Source: an uncultured Ruminococcus sp.
GTDB lineage: Bacteria > Bacillota > Clostridia > Oscillospirales > Ruminococcaceae
Assembly (NCBI GenBank): GCA_946544695.1
Contig: CAMNMO010000006.1
Location: 1 to 24,215 of the forward strand
DNA length: 24,215 bases
Reading direction: 5' to 3'
Shown here in pieces: positions 8,518 to 15,045 of this stretch; the first letter of the stretch is position 1, and every line of letters begins with the position of its first letter. The translations under genes were made by a program, and so were the position numbers. The notes under the pieces were generated by a model. That model did not search any database, had not been told where the DNA came from, and worked only from the letters and a program-made list of their open reading frames with translations.

Positions 8518-9324
8518 TCATTTCACTATCCCGTTTATCACGAACACTCCTGCCAGGAATACTAAACAGAACAGGCTGCCCCACAGGTCTAATATGCTCA
8601 TTTTCAGCTGTTTCATGCGGGTCCTGCCTTCACCGCCGTGATAGCAGCGGCATTCCATTGCGAGCGCAAGTTCTTCCGCATGCCTGAAAGATGCCACGAA
8701 CAGCGGGATAAGTATGGGTATCAGCGCCTTTGCCTTCTGTATGATACCGCCTGTCTCCATATCAGCGCCCCTTGCTTTCTGGGCGTTCATTATCTTGTCT
8801 GTTTCCTCTATCAGCGTGGGTATGAACCTTAGTGCGATGGTCATCATCATCGCCAGTTCATGCACGGGCACCTTTATCTTTTTGAGCGGGCTCATCAGCC
8901 GCTCGATGGCGTCTGTCAGGTCGATGGGCGAGGTGGTGTATGTCAGCAGTGATGTGCCGCATATAAGGCATACTATCCTTATCACCATGAAGACCGAAGT
9001 GTTTATGCCCTCATGGGTCAGCTTTATGAATCTCCACTGCCACAACACATCGCCTGTGCGTATGAAAAACAGGTTGAGCACCGCCGTGAATATCACGATG
9101 GGCACTATGGGCTTCAGGCTCTTGCCCATCATCTTCAGCGGTATCTTTGATATGATGAATGCCAGCACCGTGAACACTATGCCCACAGCCAGCCCCTCAA
9201 TGCTCTTTGCTGCAAACAGCATCACTATGAACACCGCTGTCAGCAATATCTTTACCCTTGCGTCCATGCGGTGCAGCACCGAACTTCCGGGGAAGTATTG
9301 TCCTATGGTTATATCCTTTATCAC
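8518..9324 (-). CDS. ecfT: ECF transporter transmembrane component EcfT
   Basis: Membrane scaffold of the energy-coupling-factor importer. It couples the two ATPases to interchangeable substrate-binding S proteins for vitamins or metal ions. The 268-aa sequence has N-terminal helices, the VHELAMMMTIALRFIPTL segment and the two coupling motifs, QKARGADME and ECRCYHGGEGRTRM. The second usually carries Ala-Arg-x; here Cys-Arg-Cys is seen, a variant. The start is GTG at 9324, sharing GTGA with the ecfA2 stop. No S component is encoded in this window, so this is probably a shared (group II) module serving S proteins encoded elsewhere. Confidence 0.95.
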   Translation of the reverse strand: MIKDITIGQYFPGSSVLHRMDARVKILLTAVFIVMLFAAKSIEGLAVGIVFTVLAFIISKIPLKMMGKSLKPIVPIVIFTAVLNLFFIRTGDVLWQWRFIKLTHEGINTSVFMVIRIVCLICGTSLLTYTTSPIDLTDAIERLMSPLKKIKVPVHELAMMMTIALRFIPTLIEETDKIMNAQKARGADMETGGIIQKAKALIPILIPLFVASFRHAEELALAMECRCYHGGEGRTRMKQLKMSILDLWGSLFCLVFLAGVFVINGIVK

Positions 9325-10184
9325 TTTGCTGCCCTCTTCCCCAGTCTGTCAAGCAGCAGTCCGCTGCCGAATTTTACTGTATAAACATCTTCGCCCATAT
9401 CGAGCCCCATAGCTCTGAGCCTGTTGAACACCCTTGTCACCTGCGGCACGGCAAGTCCCATCTGCTCCAGTTCCTGCGAACGGTGGAACACCTTTGCCGT
9501 CTCGTCATAGCAGAACAGCTTAGCATCGTTCATGACAAGTATCTTGTCCACATTGCGTGCGATATCCTCCATAGAATGCGATACCAGCAGCACCGTGTTG
9601 CCCTTCTGCCTGTGGTACTCCTTTATCATGCCCAGTATCTGTTCACGTCCCTTAGGGTCAAGACCCGATGCGGGCTCGTCCAGTATGAGCACTTCGGGCT
9701 CCATCGCCATGACGCCTGCTATCGCCACACGCCTTTTCTGTCCGCCCGAAAGCTCAAAGGGCGATTTCTGCATGACGCTTTCCGAAAGCCCCACAAGCTC
9801 GGCGGTCTCCTTTATGCGGCGGTCTATCTCGTCCTCACCCAGCCCCATGTTTTTGGGACCGAAGGCTATATCCTTGTAGACCGTCTCCTCGAACAGCTGA
9901 TATTCGGGATACTGGAACACCAGCCCCACCTTGAACCTGACAGGTCTGAGCTTTGCCTTGTCGTCCCACAGCCGTTCACCGTCTATATAAACCGAACCGC
10001 TCGTCGGCTTGAGCAGCCCGTTAAAATGCTGTATCAGCGTGGATTTGCCCGAGCCTGTATGCCCGATTATCCCCGCAAAGTCGCCCTTTTCTATCTCCAG
10101 ATCAACATGGTCCACTGCGACCTTGCGAAAGGGCGTGCCCTCACCGTAAACATAAGTGAGACCTTCTGTTTTAATAACTGCCAA
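9321..10184 (-). CDS. ecfA2: ECF transporter ATPase EcfA2
   Basis: Second ATPase subunit of the ECF importer. It has Walker A GHTGSGKST, Q-loop VFQYPEYQLF, signature LSGGQKRRVAIAGVMAM, Walker B VLILDEPASGLDPKGRE and switch His in LLVSHSMEDIA. The KRRVAIAGVMAMEPE version of the signature is that of EcfA2. Length 287 aa is normal. The start codon is TTG at 10184, with GGAGAG 7 bases upstream; no ATG is available nearby. The stop overlaps the ecfT GTG. A 161-bp gap with a possible tiny reading frame separates it from ecfA1, unusually long for this gene pair. Confidence 0.96.
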   Translation of the reverse strand: MAVIKTEGLTYVYGEGTPFRKVAVDHVDLEIEKGDFAGIIGHTGSGKSTLIQHFNGLLKPTSGSVYIDGERLWDDKAKLRPVRFKVGLVFQYPEYQLFEETVYKDIAFGPKNMGLGEDEIDRRIKETAELVGLSESVMQKSPFELSGGQKRRVAIAGVMAMEPEVLILDEPASGLDPKGREQILGMIKEYHRQKGNTVLLVSHSMEDIARNVDKILVMNDAKLFCYDETAKVFHRSQELEQMGLAVPQVTRVFNRLRAMGLDMGEDVYTVKFGSGLLLDRLGKRAAK

Positions 10185-10188
10185 TCTT

Positions 10189-10329
10189 TTACTCTCCGTT
10201 CATATTATCATCATCACATATATGGGCAGGTCTCCGAAAACAGACCTTACAGCTCACAATATTATGCTTGCACTTTGTATATCGGCATGACCCGAACGTC
10301 TTTCCGACGTGCACTGTGCCGCTGCTCAT
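10189..10329 (-). CDS. Possible 46-aa cysteine-rich small protein between ecfA1 and ecfA2
   Basis: A 46-codon ATG reading frame fills the gap between the two ECF ATPase genes. It carries five cysteines in the order C-x4-C-x6-C-x2-C-x7-C, basic residues between them, and an acidic end (DDDNMNGE). The last codon overlaps the ecfA2 ribosome site (GGAGAG, then TAA), a layout seen in coupled genes. The ribosome site for the small frame itself is poor (ACGGCAAAAA). An open frame of this size can arise by chance. If real it would be a metal-binding microprotein. Confidence 0.3.
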   Translation of the reverse strand: MSSGTVHVGKTFGSCRYTKCKHNIVSCKVCFRRPAHICDDDNMNGE

Positions 10330-10345
10330 TTTTTGCCGTTAGTTA

Positions 10346-11200
10346 TCATTCTCTCAAAAGCTCTGCCAGCTTTGCCACGCACTCGTCCTCGGTGATTATC
10401 TCGGTGGAGATATCATACCCTGCCTTCTGCAATTCCCAGGCAAGCTCAGTCACCTGCGGCACATCAAGCCCCAGCTGCTTCATCTTTTCCACCTGTGCAA
10501 ATATCTTCCTCGGCACATCGTCCATCACGACCTCGCCGCCGTCGATGACTACCACACGGTCAGCCTGCGCCGCTTCTTCCATGTAATGTGTTATAAGCAC
10601 TATGGTGACACCCTGTGCGTTTAGCATCTTTATGGTCTTCATGACCTCATCTCTGCCCTTAGGGTCAAGCATCGCTGTGGGTTCGTCAAGCAGTATGCAG
10701 TCAGGGCGCATGGCGATTATGCCTGCTATTGCCACACGCTGCTTCTGTCCGCCCGAAAGCTTGTGGGGCGCATGCAGTCTGTATTCATACATGCCCACAG
10801 TTTTCAGCGCATCGTCCACCCTCTGCCTTATCTCGGCAGGCTCAACGCCCATGTTCTCCAGTGCGAAAGCCACATCTTCCTCAACTATGGTGGCAACTAT
10901 CTGGTTGTCGGGGTTCTGGAACACCATGCCTACCCTCTGTCTTATGGGCAGAAGGTTGTTCTCGTCAATGGTATCGAGACCGTCCACGAATACCCCGCCC
11001 TCCTCGGGCAGATTGATGGCATTTATACACTTCGCAAGCGTTGACTTGCCCGAACCGTTATGCCCCAGCACCGCCAGAAATTCGCCTTTTTTGATATTTA
11101 GTGTGACCCCTTTGAGTACCTCCGTTTTAACAGGCGGATCCTCCAGGTCGTTTATATATGAAAATCTGAGATCTCTGATCTCGATGAAATTTTCGCTCAT
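10346..11200 (-). CDS. ecfA1: ECF transporter ATPase EcfA1
   Basis: First ATPase of the ECF importer. It has Walker A GHNGSGKST, Q-loop VFQNPDNQIVA, signature LSGGQKQRVAIAGIIAM, Walker B CILLDEPTAMLDPKGRD and switch His VLITHYMEEA. The QKQR signature and DNQIVATIVEEDVAF are diagnostic of EcfA1. I chose the ATG at 11200 (protein MSENFIEIRD), which has AAGGA 8 bases upstream; an upstream ATG at 11218 has no ribosome site. The N-terminal SENFIEIRDLRFSY is the usual start region. It is separated from the upstream 80-aa gene by 73 bp that contains a strong hairpin. Confidence 0.96.
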   Translation of the reverse strand: MSENFIEIRDLRFSYINDLEDPPVKTEVLKGVTLNIKKGEFLAVLGHNGSGKSTLAKCINAINLPEEGGVFVDGLDTIDENNLLPIRQRVGMVFQNPDNQIVATIVEEDVAFALENMGVEPAEIRQRVDDALKTVGMYEYRLHAPHKLSGGQKQRVAIAGIIAMRPDCILLDEPTAMLDPKGRDEVMKTIKMLNAQGVTIVLITHYMEEAAQADRVVVIDGGEVVMDDVPRKIFAQVEKMKQLGLDVPQVTELAWELQKAGYDISTEIITEDECVAKLAELLRE

Positions 11201-11223
11201 AATGTTTTTCCTTACCATGATAT

Positions 11224-11265
11224 CACGGGCGTTCTGCGGAACGCATAAAGCGCTCCGCCCCCGTG
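11224..11265 (-). other. Strong stem-loop between the 80-aa gene and ecfA1
   Basis: The outer stem CACGGG/CCCGTG (11224-11229 with 11260-11265) encloses a second stem that can form in two ways: GCGTTC-4-GAACGC (perfect, 11230-11245) or GGAGCGC-5-GCGTTCC. It sits just before the ecfA1 ribosome site, downstream of the 80-aa gene. No T-run follows in the sense direction, so it is not a classical terminator. A processing site or a leader controlling ecfA1 is possible. Confidence 0.5.
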
Positions 11266-11273
11266 GTGACTCT

Positions 11274-11516
11274 TTACTTGTCGCCCTTTACCTTGTCGAT
11301 CACTTTTTCGGCAATATCCTTTGCCTTTTCAATGTTCTCTTTGGTAGCCAGCTTCTCAATGTTCTCAGCGGTAGCAGCCTTCTTGACTTCCTTGACTACC
11401 TGATCCTTTACGGACTTGGGTGCGGGTATCTTGTCTGCAACAGTGTCAACAGCCTTGTCTACTGCCTTTGCGATACCGTCTCCGCCAACTGCTTTAGTGA
11501 TGTCCTTTACGTCCAT
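11274..11516 (-). CDS. 80-aa charged helical protein, family unknown
   Basis: Very rich in Ala, Lys, Asp, Glu and Val, with no cysteine and no aromatic residues. It is almost entirely predicted amphipathic helix and shows an internal near-repeat (TAENIEKLATKENIEKA) and the heptad-like run VDKAVDTVADKIP. Such composition is seen in LEA-like, phasin-like or histone-like small proteins, but I cannot assign a family. A textbook ribosome site (AGGAGG, 8 bases before ATG) indicates strong translation. It lies 73 bp upstream of ecfA1 in the same direction, so it may share its transcript. Confidence 0.75.
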   Translation of the reverse strand: MDVKDITKAVGGDGIAKAVDKAVDTVADKIPAPKSVKDQVVKEVKKAATAENIEKLATKENIEKAKDIAEKVIDKVKGDK

Positions 11517-11561
11517 GCTTTTGTCCTCCTAAGTTTTTATTTGAAAAGCGTTGCCGCTTGT

Positions 11562-11717
11562 TCATTCTTCGTCATCTTCACGGGCTTCCATATCCATGAT
11601 ATATCCCACCCATTCCTCCGTTTCCCGTTAGTACTACGGAAGATTTTTATAATACTGCACCTTGCAGGCCTCGTCCCCTGCGTAAAGCTGACATTCAATG
11701 CCTGCTTTCCTGCACAT
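11562..11717 (-). pseudogene. Broken small reading frame with two in-frame stops
   Basis: One 52-codon frame starts with ATG at 11717 after AAGGAG (spacing 6). It encodes MCRKAGIECQLYAGDEACKV..., is stopped at codon 28 (TAG, 11634-11636) and codon 30 (TAA, 11628-11630), then continues coherently (RETEEWVGYIMDMEAREDDEE) to a TGA at 11562. Both halves have coding-like composition, so it looks like a decayed ~50-aa gene. The first half alone (27 aa) could still be made. It lies between the repeat array and the 80-aa gene. Confidence 0.4.
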
Positions 11718-11787
11718 CCCGTACTCCTTACATTTATTTCAAATGCCGTATATCCTCAATAATATCGACCGTCTGCCACACCGACCG

Positions 11788-12148
11788 CCCGAGTAAAACG
11801 TCCTCTATTCATCAACGACTGCCCCGCCGTCATACAAAACAGTTCTTTTTATCAAACCATTAATAGGCGGACACGAGCCGTCCGCCCGAGGACACGCCTA
11901 CCCGAGTAAAACGTCCTCTATTCATCAGCGTCCGACCCGCCGTCATGCAAAACGGTTCTTTTTATCAAACCATTAATAGGCGGACACGAGCCGTCCGCCC
12001 GAGGACCCCGCCGTCATGCAAAACGATCCTTTTTATCGAACCATTAATAGGCGGACATGAGCCGTCCGCCCGAGGACCCCGCCGTCATACAAGATGATCC
12101 TTTTTATCGAACCATTAATAGGCGGACATGAGCCGTCCGCCCGAGGAC
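11788..12148. repeat. Tandem array of two 113-bp and two 71-bp imperfect repeats
   Basis: Four copies of a 71-bp core occur in direct tandem: long units at 11788-11900 and 11901-about 12007, each carrying an extra ~42-bp block that begins CCCGAGTAAAACGTCC, then short units at about 12008-12078 and 12079-12148. Spacing between the GGCGGAC cores is 113, 71 and 71. Each unit contains the hairpin GGCGGAC-7-GTCCGCC; the long units add GAGGAC/GTCCTC around the extra block. The right end of the array supplies the last codons and stop of the methyltransferase gene. No transposase is nearby. Confidence 0.9.
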
Positions 12149-13008
12149 GACGACCATATAGCTGTTGAGCCGCAGGGCAGCACCCCGCCTGTGGCTTCAA
12201 CAGGGAGACCTATCTCGTCTGCCGTAACCTTGCCGCCAAGCTTTGTGGTCAGCACATCGCCCAGTATATATGCCATTACCGAAGGCGACAAACCTGTGGT
12301 GTAGCTGTTTAACAGGAAGAACAGCGGCTTGTCGCTGAGTACCCCTGCACAGGTCTGCACCAGGTCATATATGCAGTCCTCCAGCTTCCATACCTCTCCG
12401 CCGGGACCTCTGCCGTAGCTTGGGGGATCCATGACTATGCCGTCATAAAAATTCCCCCTGCGTATCTCACGCTTTACAAACTTCTCGCAGTCGTCCACCA
12501 GCCAGCGTATGGGCTTTTCGGATAATCCCGATGCCGCTGCGTTGTCCCTTGCCCACTGCACCATGCCCTTTGAAGCATCAACATGCGAAACGCTCGCTCC
12601 CGCATTGGCGCAGGCAAGGGTCGCACCGCCTGTGTAGGCAAACAGGTTCAGCACCTTTATCGGTCTGCCCGCATTCCTTATCTTGTCAGCCATAAAGTCC
12701 CAGTTGACCGCCTGTTCGGGGAACAGCCCCGTGTGCTTGAAACCTGTGGGTCTTATGACAAAGGTCAGGTCGCCGTACTTTATCTTCCAGCTTTCGGGAA
12801 GCTTCCTGCGATACTCCCATTCACCGCCGCCCTTTGAAGAACGGTGGTAAACAGCGTCAGCCGCCCCCCACATGTCCGACCTTTTAGGGCTTTTCCAGAT
12901 TATCTGCGGGTCGGGGCGCACCAGCACCTTGCCGCCCCAGCTCTCCAGCTTGTCACCATCGGTGGTGTCAAGTATACGATAATCGTTCCATCTATCTGCA
13001 ATTCTCAT
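12115..13008 (-). CDS. Class I SAM-dependent methyltransferase, RlmI/RlmK-like
   Basis: Predicted rRNA-type methyltransferase of about 297 aa. The SAM pocket is VLNLFAYTGGATLACA (near residue 123), with acidic loop VSHVDASKGMV and the substrate motif MDPPSYGRGP. This is the arrangement of the RlmI-like SAM methyltransferase group, without a clear N-terminal PUA domain; the substrate is unknown. The ATG at 13008 has AAAGGAA 7 bases upstream. The C-terminus is odd: after the expected end (LPCGSTAIW) the frame runs into a copy of the repeat and gains about eleven residues (SSGGRLMSAY) and its stop codon. The protein is otherwise intact. Confidence 0.9.
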   Translation of the reverse strand: MRIADRWNDYRILDTTDGDKLESWGGKVLVRPDPQIIWKSPKRSDMWGAADAVYHRSSKGGGEWEYRRKLPESWKIKYGDLTFVIRPTGFKHTGLFPEQAVNWDFMADKIRNAGRPIKVLNLFAYTGGATLACANAGASVSHVDASKGMVQWARDNAAASGLSEKPIRWLVDDCEKFVKREIRRGNFYDGIVMDPPSYGRGPGGEVWKLEDCIYDLVQTCAGVLSDKPLFFLLNSYTTGLSPSVMAYILGDVLTTKLGGKVTADEIGLPVEATGGVLPCGSTAIWSSSSGGRLMSAY

Positions 13009-13032
13009 AAGTAATTTCCTTTGCTTTGTTTT

Positions 13033-13160
13033 TTAGTCGTAACAAGAATGATCTGACGTTATGCCGATCGTATATTTCATCTGTGACCCTTCCGTTATCA
13101 CAAGCTCGCCCTCAACATCAAGATGACCGCAGCCATAGTCAAAAAATGTAGTTTTATCAT
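13033..13160 (-). pseudogene. Possible frameshifted ~42-codon gene after the HD protein
   Basis: In the 186-bp gap between the HD-domain gene and the methyltransferase, ATG (13160) gives MIK and then shifts out of frame. One added base in the A-run (ATAAAAC) would continue as TTFFDYGCGHLDVEGELV, then ITEGSQMKYTIGITSDHSCYD to TAA at 13033, with coding-like composition. This part lies in the same frame as the preceding HD gene after its stop. It may be a decayed gene or a sequencing indel. Confidence 0.3.
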
Positions 13161-13194
13161 TTTGCCCTCTGGATCTCTCCGTGACAGCAGACTG

Positions 13195-13626
13195 TCATTC
13201 GGTCAGTATCCTTTTTGCCTTTGCATACTTTTCAAGCCTTGCTCTGTCCTTGTCGGTAAGTTCCCTTGTAAAACGGCTGACATCGCTGTTGTGGGTAAGG
13301 TCTGCAAGCTTTACCGCCCTCGCTATTGGGTCTGCCTTTATGCGTGCCACATATTCAAGATACGGCTCGTCGTCATCGTGAGTCAGAAGCTTTACAGATG
13401 CCACCACCCTTTCGCTTATTCCCGCCCCGAGCAGGTCATCAGCCGTGACTGAGGTGTCCTCTATAACATCGTGCAGCAGCGCCGCCGCACAGCTTTCCTC
13501 ATCGGTCATCTGCTCCGCAACGTGCCACGGGTGAAAAACATAAGGCACTCCGCTTTTGTCAAGCTGATCCTTGTGTGCTTCATACATTATCGCCATTGCC
13601 TTGCGTGTCAGGTCAGTGTATATCAT
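13195..13626 (-). CDS. HD-domain protein, RelA/SpoT hydrolase-like (small alarmone hydrolase type)
   Basis: A 143-aa stand-alone HD hydrolase. It shows the four signature blocks of the (p)ppGpp hydrolase group: HPWHVAEQM, the metal-binding pair in AAALLHDVIEDT, ELTDKD/LTHDDDEPY, and KLADLTHNSD. This family hydrolyses (p)ppGpp or related nucleotides; which one is not shown here. There is no synthetase or regulatory domain. I chose the ATG at 13626 (MIYTDLTRKA), 6 bases after GGAGG; a longer frame to 13668 would overlap the upstream gene and lacks a ribosome site. It lies in a run with a NUDIX hydrolase, so nucleotide housekeeping is a plausible common theme. Confidence 0.85.
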   Translation of the reverse strand: MIYTDLTRKAMAIMYEAHKDQLDKSGVPYVFHPWHVAEQMTDEESCAAALLHDVIEDTSVTADDLLGAGISERVVASVKLLTHDDDEPYLEYVARIKADPIARAVKLADLTHNSDVSRFTRELTDKDRARLEKYAKAKRILTE

Positions 13627-13639
13627 TTTCTTCCTCCGT

Positions 13640-13915
13640 TCACATAAGGAATATCTTGCTGTGTTCAAAGAGATACATTCTTATGCGCAGCCGCATTTCT
13701 TCCATGTCGCATTTCTTTGCGACAGCACAGCCGCCGTCATCATAGCTTGCCTTTGTGTCATACCACCAGTCCATGTACCACACAAATTCGCACAGCGCCA
13801 TTGAAAACTCCATGTCCTTGCCGTCAGACTTGCGTGTCACTCTGATAAGATAGTCGTTTTCCCTTTCGGTAATGTCGATATCGAAAAAGTCCTCGACCTC
13901 TGCCAGCGCTCTCAA
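13640..13915 (-). CDS. Uncharacterised 91-aa protein
   Basis: A small soluble protein, acidic in its first half (VEDFFDIDITERENDYLI) and Trp/Tyr-rich in the middle (EFVWYMDWWYDTKASYDD), ending in a hydrophobic FEHSKIFLM. I do not recognise a family. The start is TTG at 13915, sharing TTGA with the NUDIX stop and preceded by AAAGGAG at 4-5 bases. The gene ends 13 bases before the HD protein start. The overlap on one side and the tight spacing on the other support it being a real gene. Confidence 0.65.
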   Translation of the reverse strand: MRALAEVEDFFDIDITERENDYLIRVTRKSDGKDMEFSMALCEFVWYMDWWYDTKASYDDGGCAVAKKCDMEEMRLRIRMYLFEHSKIFLM

Positions 13916-14403
13916 AGTTTCTCCTTTGCCGCTTTTATGAACCGCTGTATTATGCTGCCATCACGGACTGTCTTCACAGCTTCATCTATATTGAACCACT
14001 TTGCTTCCAGCAGTTCTCCCGAGATATGGCATTCCGCCTTTTTCACCCTTGCAAGCATGCCCAGCATAAGCTGATCTCTGCCGTCGTAAAATGCGCTGTC
14101 GATGTAGGTGATGCTTTCGGCTGTCAGCCCTGTCTCTTCCAGCACTTCTCTCGCCGCCGACTGTTCGGGGGTCTCCCCCACCTTCATGAAGCCTGCCACG
14201 CCCACGTACTTTGCTGTGTCGCCATAGCTCTGCCTTATCAGCAGCACTTCGTTATCCTCATTGACCACCACGTTCAGCACGCAGGTGGAAAACATATCGA
14301 ACCAGGGTCTCTGACAGACCTCGCAATAGGGTATCTCACCCTCGTCACCTATCTGCCGCAGCACGAGCTTTGCGCCGCAGTTGGGACAGTATTCAAATCG
14401 CAT
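13912..14403 (-). CDS. NUDIX hydrolase with N-terminal zinc ribbon
   Basis: Pyrophosphohydrolase of the NUDIX superfamily, 163 aa. Residues 6-9 (CPNC) and 27-30 (CEVC) form a zinc ribbon. The NUDIX box reads G-x5-E-x7-REVLEETGL (in GFMKVGETPEQSAAREVLEE). The zinc ribbon plus NUDIX order is that of the NudC/NADH-pyrophosphatase branch, but the diagnostic SQPWPFP motif of NudC is absent, so the substrate is not established. AAGGAG lies about 10 bases before the ATG. It follows the CPBP protease gene by 14 bp and overlaps the next gene. Confidence 0.92.
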   Translation of the reverse strand: MRFEYCPNCGAKLVLRQIGDEGEIPYCEVCQRPWFDMFSTCVLNVVVNEDNEVLLIRQSYGDTAKYVGVAGFMKVGETPEQSAAREVLEETGLTAESITYIDSAFYDGRDQLMLGMLARVKKAECHISGELLEAKWFNIDEAVKTVRDGSIIQRFIKAAKEKL

Positions 14404-14417
14404 GAGTTTTCAGCTCC

Positions 14418-15023
14418 TTATATAGACATCAATGCCGTAAATACATTTATCGTACCGTGCAGTATCCAGCCAGGTATTATGGAACCGCCGTTCTTTTTCT
14501 CATCGAGCCAGCCCAGCACCCAGCCTACACAAGCAGGCAGCACTGTCAGCAATATGAGAGCAGCCGCATTATGAGTCTTTCCAAATATCGGCACACCGTG
14601 CATAGCGCCGAAAAGCAGCGTCTGTACTGCATTTGCCGCTGTAAGACCAATTTTGCCCGAAAGCCCTTTCAGGATAAAACCCCTGAAAAGCATCTCTTCC
14701 GAAAAGGCTGTGCGTATAAACGAATATGCCAGTATAGCAGGTATCGCCACGGCGCCCTTTCCGCCGAAAGCATCTGAGGTCGCATTGGGCAGATCGGAAA
14801 ACAAATATTTCATGATGAGCAGCGATACGACAAAGTACACTGCCATCACCCCAATAGCAATGCCCCACCATTTGAGCGCAGGCTTTTCGGCTTCGGGCTT
14901 TTTTATGCCCAGCCATTTGAGGAAGTTTTCTTTTTTTCTTCCTGCTATCAGCCATACTATAAACGGTATCACTGCAAAGATCAATACCTGAACTACCGAG
15001 CCTACAAGTTCTGAAATAAACAT
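14418..15023 (-). CDS. CPBP-family intramembrane metalloprotease
   Basis: Integral membrane protein (201 aa, about six helices) of the CPBP/Abi family (CAAX-like protease). The three catalytic blocks are present: EEMLFRGF (glutamates and arginine), FGAMHGVP (first histidine) and WILHGTINVFTA (second histidine). Members act on prenylated-like or peptide substrates and in bacteriocin self-immunity; the substrate here is unknown. A clear AAAGGAG precedes the ATG, 22 bp after the glmM stop, so it is probably co-transcribed with glmM. There is no adjacent bacteriocin gene. Confidence 0.9.
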   Translation of the reverse strand: MFISELVGSVVQVLIFAVIPFIVWLIAGRKKENFLKWLGIKKPEAEKPALKWWGIAIGVMAVYFVVSLLIMKYLFSDLPNATSDAFGGKGAVAIPAILAYSFIRTAFSEEMLFRGFILKGLSGKIGLTAANAVQTLLFGAMHGVPIFGKTHNAAALILLTVLPACVGWVLGWLDEKKNGGSIIPGWILHGTINVFTALMSI

Positions 15024-15045
15024 ATTGTTGTTCTCCTTTCTCAGA

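Noticed and set aside
9258..10586. 442-codon plus-strand frame opposite the ECF ATPases
   Set aside because: Antisense shadow of ecfA1/ecfA2/ecfT; His/Tyr/Leu-rich nonsense composition.
10602..11762. 386-codon plus-strand frame opposite ecfA1 and the 80-aa gene
   Set aside because: Antisense shadow running through a gene and several intergenic hairpins.
11788..12148. CRISPR array
   Set aside because: Units are contiguous 71/113-bp repeats without unique spacers of even length, and no cas gene is near.
11000..13200. Insertion sequence or integrated mobile element around the repeats
   Set aside because: No transposase, integrase or paired target-site duplication; the neighbouring genes are ordinary housekeeping genes.
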